Below, in pieces: positions 57,355 to 64,000 of a DNA stretch of 64,000 nt. Within the stretch, counting starts at the first letter, position 1. Every line of letters starts with the position of its first letter. The notes under the pieces are model-generated. The model did not search any database. It saw only the letters and a list, made by a program, of their open reading frames with translations, and was not told the origin of the DNA. A program made the translations under genes and the position numbers. The stretch spans positions 7,502,001-7,566,000 of the forward strand of contig NZ_JBEJGY010000004.1 of the NCBI RefSeq assembly GCF_040253615.1, given 5' to 3'. The DNA is from Streptomyces sp. Edi4. Lineage in GTDB: Bacteria; Actinomycetota; Actinomycetes; Streptomycetales; Streptomycetaceae.

Positions 57355-58506
57355 GTGAGAACCAGTTGCTTCATGAACCCCATCGAGCAGGGCGTCGGCC
57401 CCGCCCTCCCCGAGACGGTGCGCGCCGCGCCCGCGCGCGCCCCCGGTGAGGTGTGGGGGCGCGTCACCTCCCGCGCCCTACGGGTACTCCTCGCGCTGGT
57501 GCGGGGCCTCCTGTTCGTGGCGTCCGTGCTGCTCGCCGTCGGTCTGTCACCCGTGCTCCTGTGCCTGCGGGTGCTCGGGCCCCGGCTGCCCGCGCCGGTG
57601 CGCGGTCCGACGCGTCTGGTTCTCCTGTCCGCGGCGTACCTGCTCACCTGCGAGGTCGGCTCCCTCGTCGCCGGGCTCCGTCTGCGGTGGGCGTGCCGCC
57701 GTGGTCCGGGCGATCCGTCCGACCATGACGCGCTGCGTGTCCTGCTGGCGCGGAGGTCGACCGACGCGTTCTTCGGAACCGGGCTCAGGTGGGCGGGTAT
57801 GCGGATGCGTTGCCCCGACGAACCGCCGCGCTTGGATCCCGCACGGCCCGTCGTGGTCCTGTTGCGCCACGCGGGCCTGCTGAACACACAGCTCGGGATC
57901 CATCTGGGCATGAAGGTGCTGCGTCGGCGCGTGCACGGCGTGTGCAAGAGCGCGGCCGTCCTGCTGCCGGGCGCGGCGTCCCTGGTGGGTCTGACGCCCT
58001 TGATTCCGCTGCGGTGGAACGCGGAGGGCCGCGCCAGGGCGGGCCGCGAGTTCGCGGCGATGGGGCCCGGGCTCGGCGGCGGTGACGCGGCGGTCATCCT
58101 GCCCGAAGGCACGAACTTCAGCGCCAGGCGCCGCCGGGCGCGCATCGCGTATCTGCGGCGCTCCGGCCGGCACGACCTGGCCGCCGCCGCTGAGGCGATG
58201 CCGTGCGTGCTGCCGCCCCTCGCCCGGGGCGCGGCCTCCCTGCTCGCCGCCGCGCCCACCGCGCAGGTGCTGGTCGTCGCACACACCGGGCTCGAGGACG
58301 TGTTGCCCTGGCGTCTGGGCGGCGGCTACCCGGCCCGCGCCGACGCGGCGATCCATGTCGCCTGGGGGACCTACGAAGCGGCGGAAGTCCCACGCGACCA
58401 GGACGGCTTCGAGACCTGGCTGTACGAGCGCTGGGCGGAACTGGACGCGTGGGTCCTGGCGACGCGCCGCGACGGGGCGGCGGGCGAGGGGCGGGCATCG
58501 CGGTGA
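57355..58506 (+). CDS. Lysophospholipid acyltransferase-like protein
   Basis: A 383-residue membrane-associated protein of the LPLAT/PlsC superfamily. Hydrophobic helices occupy about 42-65 and 85-110. The catalytic block is VVVLLRHAGLLNT: His is kept but the position of Asp in the HX4D motif is Asn (HX4N). Motif III is present as VILPEGTNFSA; the middle block GLTPLIPLRWN fits the family. The end has EVPRDQDGFETWLYERWAELDAWV, found in actinobacterial 1-acyl-glycerol-3-phosphate acyltransferase-like proteins. GTG 57355 or ATG 57373 is the start. The next gene is a patatin lipase, suggesting phospholipid turnover. Confidence 0.8.
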   Translation: MRTSCFMNPIEQGVGPALPETVRAAPARAPGEVWGRVTSRALRVLLALVRGLLFVASVLLAVGLSPVLLCLRVLGPRLPAPVRGPTRLVLLSAAYLLTCEVGSLVAGLRLRWACRRGPGDPSDHDALRVLLARRSTDAFFGTGLRWAGMRMRCPDEPPRLDPARPVVVLLRHAGLLNTQLGIHLGMKVLRRRVHGVCKSAAVLLPGAASLVGLTPLIPLRWNAEGRARAGREFAAMGPGLGGGDAAVILPEGTNFSARRRRARIAYLRRSGRHDLAAAAEAMPCVLPPLARGAASLLAAAPTAQVLVVAHTGLEDVLPWRLGGGYPARADAAIHVAWGTYEAAEVPRDQDGFETWLYERWAELDAWVLATRRDGAAGEGRASR

Positions 58507-58704
58507 GCGGGCTCCCCGTCGGCCGGGTTCGGGCGAGGCCCTTCGGGGTGAGCGGCCTGCGTCCGGGCCGGTCGGGCACCCGCGTGGCCGAAGCCCGACG
58601 GGTGGCCACCGACCCAGTGTGCCGCCACCCGCCTGGCCCACCCCTCGGGACGTCGCGGCAACCCGGCGCCACCATGACAGGGACAGCGTCATCAGGAGGA
58701 AGCC

Positions 58705-60243
58705 ATGTCCCCAGCGGACAGTCACGCGCCTGCCACGGACCGGGCGGCCGCGCCCCGCACCGCGTTCGTCCTCGGCGGGGGCGGCAAACTGGGCGGCTAC
58801 CAGGTCGGCATGCTGCGTGCGCTCCTCGAACGCGGCATCGTGCCGGACCTCGTCTTCGGTACCTCCGTCGGATCCCTCCAGGGCGCGCTGCTCGCGAGCA
58901 ACCCCACCCTCTCGGTCTGCGACCAACTCACCGAACTGTGGCGGGAGTTGCTGGGAAAGCGCGTCATGTCGGTGACACCCGGAGGCCTGCTCGTCAACGC
59001 CTTCCGGCGCCACCCCGCCCTCGCGCCCATGGACGCCCTGCGCGAGGTGGTCCGGGCACACCTCGGTGACGGGACACGCATCGAGGACCTTGCGCTGCCC
59101 TACCAGTGCGTGGCCGCCTCCATCGAACGCGCCGCCGCCCGCTACTTCGACTCCGGCCCGCTCCTGCCCGCCGTCCTCGCCTCCTGCGCCGTGCCAGGGC
59201 TTTGGCCACCCGTACGCATCGGCGACGAGCACTACGTGGACGGCGGCATCGTCGAGACCGCCCCGGTCGGCAGGGCCGTCGCCTACGGCGCGACCACGGT
59301 TTACGTGCTCCGGATGCGTCAGCGCGAACGCCCGCTGCGGCCCGCGCGATGGCCCTGGCAGATCGGCCCCACGGCGTTCGAGATCTCACGCCGGCACCGG
59401 CTCGCGCAGATCCTCAGCGCCCACCCGCCCGGCGTACGGATGCACATCCTGCCCAGCGGGGAAGCCGGCCCGGGAGGCGCGGACGCCCCCTTCCGCGCCG
59501 GCCCGCGTGAGGAACTGGCCGTCAACGAACGCCGGGCGGCGGCGGGTCACCGGGCGACCTGTGAGTACCTGGACGCCCTCGACCAGGGCCGCTCCCCGCA
59601 CTTCGCGTCCTCGGCCAACCCCGTCGCCCGCTCCTACCTCACGACGGCCGCCGCGCCGCTGCCCTCGTCGGGCACGCTCCCGCGCGACGGGGCGGTCCCC
59701 ACGTTCCTCGCCATCAAATACGGCGCCCTGTTCGGCCTCTTCGACAAGGACGGTGACGGTCTGATCGACGAGGGTGACTGGCTCGACGCGGCCGGCGACA
59801 TCGCCGACGCGTTCGGGAACACCCCCGAATCCCCCCGCGCCGCCACCCTCACCAAAGCCTTTCAGGAATCCTGGACGCGCCTGTACGAAACGGCGGGCGC
59901 GCGGACTCCGGCGCCGTTGGACCGCGACACGTTCGAGCGGGCCCTTGCCCGATTGGTGGGTACGCCCGAGGCGTACCTCGCCCACTTCCTGCCCATGGTG
60001 GTGGCGCTGCTCACGACCGCTGACTCCAACGGCACCAACATGCTGGAGATCGAGGAGACCGAGCGCCTGCTCCACACGTTCGGCGTCACCCCCTCCGACG
60101 CTCTCACCGTGGCCCGGCGCCTGGACACCAACGGTGACGGCGCCATCAGCCTCGACGAACTCAACGAGGCCTTCCAGGACTACTTCACCAGCGAGGAGCG
60201 GGGCTGCGCCGGAAACATGCTCTTCGGCGCGCTTCCCGGCTGA
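58705..60243 (+). CDS. Patatin-like phospholipase fused to a calerythrin-like EF-hand domain
   Basis: A 512-residue protein with two parts. Residues 1 to about 290 are a patatin-like lipase: oxyanion loop FVLGGGGKLGGYQ (about 21-33), nucleophile Ser54 in FGTSVGSL and Asp179 in YVDGGIVETA, a complete Ser-Asp dyad. After a linker (about 290-330) comes a domain like calerythrin: LFGLFDKDGDGLIDEGDW (EF-loop 347-358), a degenerate second hand, loop 440-451 (DSNGTNMLEIEE) and loop 474-485 (DTNGDGAISLDE). The end FTSEERGCAGNMLFGALPG matches the family tail. Ca2+ control of lipase activity is inferred. ATG 58705 follows AGGAGG. Fusions of these two modules are not a standard architecture I know. Confidence 0.88.
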   Translation: MSPADSHAPATDRAAAPRTAFVLGGGGKLGGYQVGMLRALLERGIVPDLVFGTSVGSLQGALLASNPTLSVCDQLTELWRELLGKRVMSVTPGGLLVNAFRRHPALAPMDALREVVRAHLGDGTRIEDLALPYQCVAASIERAAARYFDSGPLLPAVLASCAVPGLWPPVRIGDEHYVDGGIVETAPVGRAVAYGATTVYVLRMRQRERPLRPARWPWQIGPTAFEISRRHRLAQILSAHPPGVRMHILPSGEAGPGGADAPFRAGPREELAVNERRAAAGHRATCEYLDALDQGRSPHFASSANPVARSYLTTAAAPLPSSGTLPRDGAVPTFLAIKYGALFGLFDKDGDGLIDEGDWLDAAGDIADAFGNTPESPRAATLTKAFQESWTRLYETAGARTPAPLDRDTFERALARLVGTPEAYLAHFLPMVVALLTTADSNGTNMLEIEETERLLHTFGVTPSDALTVARRLDTNGDGAISLDELNEAFQDYFTSEERGCAGNMLFGALPG

Positions 60244-60316
60244 GACCCCAACTGCTCATCAGCGCCCGCGACTTGGCACGCCCGAGTCCTGAAACCCGAC
60301 GCGCTCCGGGCCGTGG

Positions 60317-63214
60317 CTAGGCCGTGGGCCGCGACATCACCATGCGCGTGATGTCCACGCGCGACTTGGCGCCCAGCTTGCGGTAGGCGCGGGTCAGGGC
60401 GGCTTCCACGGTTTTGACGCTGACCACCAGACCGGCCGCGATCTCGCGGTTGCTTGCGCCTTGCGCGACGCGGGCGACGACGCTCTGCTCCGTCGATGTG
60501 AGCTGTTCCGACCAGAGGCCGCCCTCGGGCAGGCGGACCGCGTCGTCCTGCGCGCGGTCGCGTTCGGCGCGTGCCAGGACGGCCAGGGGGCGGGCGTCGG
60601 CCTTGGTGAAGACGCGGAGCGCGGCCGCGAACGCGGCGTGCGCCGAGCCCTCGTCCCCGAGCCTGCGCCGGACCCGGCCGAGCGCCACCCGGGCGCGGGC
60701 CTCCTCCAGGGGGTATCCAGAGATCCGCAGGCGTCCCGCCGCGCTCTCCAACAGCGCTGCGGCGTCGGTGAGTTCACCACGTTGCGCCGCGACCACCGCC
60801 GCCGCCCGGTCGAGCGTGGCCAGGACACCCGTTCTGGCGAGCCGTTCGGCCTGGCGGCGGCCCGTGGCCAGGACGGCGTCCGCCTCGTCGGGGCGGCCGG
60901 TGGCGGCCAGGGCCTCAGCGAGGTCGGCGTGCCACCGCCGGGTCGCGGGGTCCCGCTGCCCCTGTGCGGTCTCCAACTCGCCGGTGCAGGCGAGGAGTTC
61001 CACCGCGCGCTCGCTCTGGCCCCGGAACAGTCTGATCCTTCCCTCGGCGTGCAGCGCCCGGGGCAGAAAGAGCCGGTCGTTGTCGTCCTCGCTGTGCCGC
61101 CGGGCGGCCTCCGCCGCGGTGAGCGCCCGGCTCAGGCTCCCGCCGGCCGTTTCGGCCAGCGCCACCGCGTACCACGCGGGCCCCTGGCTGAGGCCCGCCT
61201 CCTCGGTGATGCGCAGGCTCTGCCGGGCGATGGTCAGCGCGGGCCCGCAGCGGCCACGTTGGATCTCGACCTGCGCGAGCCCGATCAGGCACTGGCTCAG
61301 GCTGTCCGCCGACCCCCGCTGACGCAGCCGGTACACCAGGGCGCGCAACTCGGTTCGCGCCGCGTCGAGTTCGTCGCGTACCAGGTGGAAGCGGTACTTG
61401 AGATACAGCGGCCCGTTGTGGTGCGTCATGGCCGGTACGTGGTGCGGCGCGGCCAGCGCGGCGGCCAGGGTGGCCTCCGCCCCGGGGAGCCCGAGGAAGA
61501 GTTCCAGGGCCGCCTGCTGGGTGAGCGCCATCAGCTCGGTGTACCGGTCACCGGTCCGCGCGGCGAGCCCCGCGGCGCGGACGGCGTGGCCGTGGGCGCG
61601 CGCCGCGGAGCCGCCCACCATCCACGCCCGCCAGCTCATCCGGTAGTGCAGCTGGGCCAGGAGGGCGGGATCGCCCGCCGCGTCGCGCACCGCTTCGGGG
61701 AAGACGTCCGCGATCTCGGCCATCGCCTGGCCGCAGGAGTCGATGACCACGTTCCAGGCCCGTACCCGGTCGGCCGGCCGTTCGGCGCCGCCCAGGGCCT
61801 CATGCGCGAGCTGCCGGGCGAAGCCGAGGTCTCCGGCTTCGATGGCGTCCTCTGCTGCGGTGAGCCTGCGGTCGACGTCGGCGTACTCCTGCCCGGCCGG
61901 TGTGTACGCGGCGGCCATGCGGCCAAGTCGCGCCGCCGTCCGGGGAGCGCCCCTGCGCCGCGCGGCCGACGCGGCGGCGGACAGGCCGGCCGCGACGGCC
62001 GGATCGGGGGCGGCGGTGAGGCGCGCGATGTGATGGGCCCGCTCGACGGCGTCGTCGGAAGCGTCGGCCAGCGCGCGGTGCGCCGCCATCACCTGTTCGT
62101 AGGGGGTCTCGGCCCTGAGCACCACCGGCGTCAGCGGATCCAGGAACGTGATGGCCTCGTGGTCCGACGGCACAGGGGCGCGGACGAGTCCGTGACGTAC
62201 GCAGACGTCGAGGTCGGCCCCGGCGTGCCGGCGGCCCGCGCGCCGCAGCAGCTCCACCGTGGGGCGTACGGCGGCGCCCGCGAGGACCAGGGTGTCGCGG
62301 GCGTGGGCCGGCAGGGCGTCGATCCGGTCGACGAGCGGCCGGCGAAGGCAGTCCGGCACCGGGAGCGCTTCGAGGCAGTCGGGCAGTTCCGTGCCGTCGA
62401 GTCCCTGGGTCCGGACGCGTTCGTCGAGGGCGGCGCTGAGTTCGAGGGCCGCGCGGGGATTGCCGCCGCTCGCCTCGTGCAGACGCGCGACGAGCCGGCG
62501 CGGCCAGGGGGGCTGGTCGTGCCGCTCGAGGAGTTCGGCGATCTCATGGACGGTCATGGGCGGGACGGGGATTTGGCGGACCGGCCGTGGACACAGGTCG
62601 AGTGCGCTCACCGCGCCGTCCGGGCCGGCGGGGGAGGGCCCGGGCTCCGTTTCGGACCGCAGAGTGGCAAGCACCGAAAAGCCCGGACCGACGCGCCGGG
62701 CAATGTAGTTGAGGACATCCGCCGTCGCCCGGTCGAGCCACTGGGTGTCATCCACGACGAGCAGGCAAGGGCCCGCGCCGCACAGCAGGGCGACGACCTT
62801 GCGGACCGCGATCCGCAGGACCAGTGCTTCGCGACCGCCTTCGGGCCCGGCCTCGGCGCCCCGGCCGGTCCCCGCGCGCGGCGCGCTGCGGAGCAGGGCC
62901 CCTTCCAGGGCGGCTCTTTCGTGGGCGGCCAGCGCGGCGAGAGCGTCGTCGCCGAGGTCGGCCAACAGGTCGATGAGCCCGAGGAAGGGGGTGTTCTTCT
63001 CGACGGGGGAGGGGGAGCAGTGCAGGATCCGGTGCCCCTGGCCACGCAGGTCCGCGATCAGCTGGTGTGTCACCGTGGTCCTGCCGATGCCCGTGGGGCC
63101 GGTGAGCAGGACGCCGCGGCCGCGCGCCAGGTGGGTCCGTACGGTGTCGTGGACCGCGCCGCGCCGGACGGTGAGCGGCCGGGTGCCTGCCGGCAAGGTG
63201 GTCGGCTCGGTCAT
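60317..63214 (-). CDS. LAL-type LuxR transcriptional regulator
   Basis: A 965-residue large ATP-binding regulator. AAA/NTPase domain (about 15-300) with Walker A GPTGIGRTT (39-47; Arg in place of the usual Lys) and Walker B LLVVDDTQWLDR; long helical TPR-like region (about 380-890); C-terminal LuxR helix-turn-helix LTSTEQSVVARVAQGASNREIAAGLVVSVKTVEAALTRAYRKLG (about 905-950). The ATG at 63212-63214 has GGAAGGG 7 bp upstream; an earlier in-frame codon adds 11 residues. LALs usually activate secondary-metabolite or carbohydrate genes; the target is not evident. Convergent with the patatin gene, 73 bp apart. Confidence 0.92.
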   Translation of the reverse strand: MTEPTTLPAGTRPLTVRRGAVHDTVRTHLARGRGVLLTGPTGIGRTTVTHQLIADLRGQGHRILHCSPSPVEKNTPFLGLIDLLADLGDDALAALAAHERAALEGALLRSAPRAGTGRGAEAGPEGGREALVLRIAVRKVVALLCGAGPCLLVVDDTQWLDRATADVLNYIARRVGPGFSVLATLRSETEPGPSPAGPDGAVSALDLCPRPVRQIPVPPMTVHEIAELLERHDQPPWPRRLVARLHEASGGNPRAALELSAALDERVRTQGLDGTELPDCLEALPVPDCLRRPLVDRIDALPAHARDTLVLAGAAVRPTVELLRRAGRRHAGADLDVCVRHGLVRAPVPSDHEAITFLDPLTPVVLRAETPYEQVMAAHRALADASDDAVERAHHIARLTAAPDPAVAAGLSAAASAARRRGAPRTAARLGRMAAAYTPAGQEYADVDRRLTAAEDAIEAGDLGFARQLAHEALGGAERPADRVRAWNVVIDSCGQAMAEIADVFPEAVRDAAGDPALLAQLHYRMSWRAWMVGGSAARAHGHAVRAAGLAARTGDRYTELMALTQQAALELFLGLPGAEATLAAALAAPHHVPAMTHHNGPLYLKYRFHLVRDELDAARTELRALVYRLRQRGSADSLSQCLIGLAQVEIQRGRCGPALTIARQSLRITEEAGLSQGPAWYAVALAETAGGSLSRALTAAEAARRHSEDDNDRLFLPRALHAEGRIRLFRGQSERAVELLACTGELETAQGQRDPATRRWHADLAEALAATGRPDEADAVLATGRRQAERLARTGVLATLDRAAAVVAAQRGELTDAAALLESAAGRLRISGYPLEEARARVALGRVRRRLGDEGSAHAAFAAALRVFTKADARPLAVLARAERDRAQDDAVRLPEGGLWSEQLTSTEQSVVARVAQGASNREIAAGLVVSVKTVEAALTRAYRKLGAKSRVDITRMVMSRPTA

Positions 63215-63350
63215 CGCAAGCCCTTCCGGACACACAGCGTCGTTCACGTCTCAGACGTCGATCATGAACCTGCCCTTCATGGTGCCGTCGCCGAATGTAG
63301 GACCGCTCTCGGGGAAAGGTCAAGACCAATCGTGGGGCCGCCGCACACGC

Positions 63351-63387
63351 GGGCCGGGCCGCCGGTCGACGACCGACGGCCCGGCCC
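63351..63387. terminator. Terminator hairpin after the metalloprotease gene
   Basis: An 11-bp stem (63351-63361 with 63377-63387) plus an inner 5-bp stem with a 3-nt loop, one interruption. It lies 34 bp after the metalloprotease stop on the minus strand and separates it from the LAL gene. Confidence 0.75.
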
Positions 63388-63420
63388 GGTACGGGAGTTG
63401 GGGTCACCCGGAACTGGGGA

Positions 63421-64000
63421 TCAGCAGGCGCCCGCGTCCTTCCAGACGGCCCAGGAGCCCGGCGCGCCCGGTTGGGCGCCGGTCGAGTACCACTGCGAGG
63501 ACCACTTGTGACCGTTGTAAGCGACCTGGTCGCCCGGTGCGTAGCTGGTGCTCGCGCTCCAGGCCGGCAGGTTGTCGCAGCCCTGCGGCGGGGTGCCGCC
63601 GCCGCTGATGGTCCAGGTGAAGGACGCCGACCCGGTGGCGTTGTCGGTGTTCTTCGCCGTGACGGTCACCGACGAGGTGCCGGCGGTGGTCGGAGTTCCG
63701 CTGATGAGGCCGGTCGAGGAGTTGACCGAAAGGCCGGCGGGCAGACCGCTCGCGCTGTAGGTCAGGGTCTCACCACCGGGGTCGCTCGCCTTGATCTGCA
63801 AGGAGGTGGCGGCGCCCACCGTGCCGCTCTGGCTGCCCGGATTGGTCACCGAGGGCGAGCCCGGCTGGCTGTTGCAGCTGCCGGGTACGGGGTCGGCGCC
63901 GGTCACGCTGACCGCGGCCCACGCGGCGTCGATGGTGTTGTACTCGGCGCAGTGCGTGCCGTAGAGGTCGGCCGCGGCCTTGAGGGAGTCGATGCGCGCC
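63421..64000 (-). CDS. C-terminal part of a secreted M4-type metalloprotease with Ig-like and chitin-binding modules, 5' end beyond window
   Basis: Only the last 193 codons are here. The first visible residues, RIDSLKAAADLYGTHCAEYNTIDAAWAAV, match the C-terminal helical tail of thermolysin-like (M4) neutral proteases. A putative Ig module follows (He_PIG-type: NPGSQSGTVGAATSLQI, LTYSASGLPAGLSVNSSTG, ISGTPTTAGTSSVTVTA), then a CBM5/12-like chitin-binding module (PAWSASTSYAPGDQVAYNG, HKWSSQWYSTGAQPG, GSWAVWKDAGAC). The protein would be exported and tethered to chitin-like surfaces. Catalytic residues lie outside the window, so the protease identity rests on the tail. Confidence 0.78.
   Translation of the reverse strand, partial: ARIDSLKAAADLYGTHCAEYNTIDAAWAAVSVTGADPVPGSCNSQPGSPSVTNPGSQSGTVGAATSLQIKASDPGGETLTYSASGLPAGLSVNSSTGLISGTPTTAGTSSVTVTAKNTDNATGSASFTWTISGGGTPPQGCDNLPAWSASTSYAPGDQVAYNGHKWSSQWYSTGAQPGAPGSWAVWKDAGAC

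Noticed and set aside
60461..63511. Plus-strand 1016-codon frame opposite the LAL gene
   Set aside because: Composition is Arg/Gly/Val shadow type; the minus-strand LAL regulator has complete domains.
1..64000. CRISPR array, prophage, insertion sequence or defence island
   Set aside because: The tandem repeats found are direct, short or coding; no spacers, cas genes, transposases, integrases or restriction genes were recognised.

Overview
The window is GC-rich actinobacterial chromosome, almost certainly Streptomyces. GC-biased third codon positions, GTG and TTG starts behind GGAGG-type ribosome binding sites, an SsgA-like sporulation protein, a SigB/SigF-type sigma factor with an RsbW-like kinase, several SpoIIE-type phosphatases, a LAL regulator and a divergent xylB/xylA pair all point there. 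No rRNA, tRNA, insertion sequence, phage gene or CRISPR array was found. Both edge genes are cut: xylB at the left and a secreted metalloprotease at the right.

Layout. 1-8.5 kb: xylose catabolism (xylB<>xylA), a 2'-5' RNA ligase-like phosphodiesterase behind a five-copy 24-bp repeat, a prolyl iminopeptidase, a dienelactone-hydrolase-like protein lacking its nucleophile, an HPP membrane protein, a secreted lamin-tail protein and a small membrane protein. 8.5-15.7 kb: a giant soluble poly-HAMP hybrid histidine kinase followed by an ANTAR-GAF-PAS-SpoIIE phosphatase. 15.9-21.2 kb: photolyase, transketolase and an NmrA/DUF2867 protein. 21.4-27.6 kb: a stress and sporulation block (anti-sigma kinase, sigma factor, SsgA-like protein, CsbD, PRC-barrel, Dps, SpoIIE phosphatase, flavodoxin-fold reductase, DUF4142). 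27.7-36.4 kb: membrane functions (MFS exporter with a C-terminal beta-sandwich, GtrA-glycosyltransferase fusion divergent from a GT2 glycosyltransferase, GNAT, DUF402, MMPL transporter). 36.7-42.2 kb: a NarL-type two-component system, a DUF5709 protein, and a PadR regulator with acyl-CoA dehydrogenase. 42.8-51.5 kb: a probable RiPP (ribosomally made, modified peptide) locus and an Orn/Lys/Arg decarboxylase. 51.6-60.2 kb: SDR/TetR pair, roadblock-DUF4388 operon, SDR/XRE pair, acyltransferase, and a patatin fused to a calerythrin-like EF-hand domain. 60.3-64 kb: a LAL regulator and the metalloprotease C-terminus.

The strongest candidate for an undescribed system is the compact RiPP locus at 42845-49024. 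An MFS exporter is translationally coupled to an S9 peptidase. A 39-residue peptide gene follows, then a 13-bp perfect hairpin that could act as an attenuator. After it come a B12-type radical SAM enzyme with a CX7CX2C cluster motif and a DUF5825 protein. The simplest reading is that the peptide is modified by the radical SAM enzyme with the DUF5825 protein as partner, trimmed by the peptidase and exported by the MFS protein.

Other notable points are the patatin-calerythrin fusion, the roadblock operon without a GTPase, the poly-HAMP kinase, the clean palindromic operators next to PadR and TetR genes, and several in-frame minisatellites in coding sequence.
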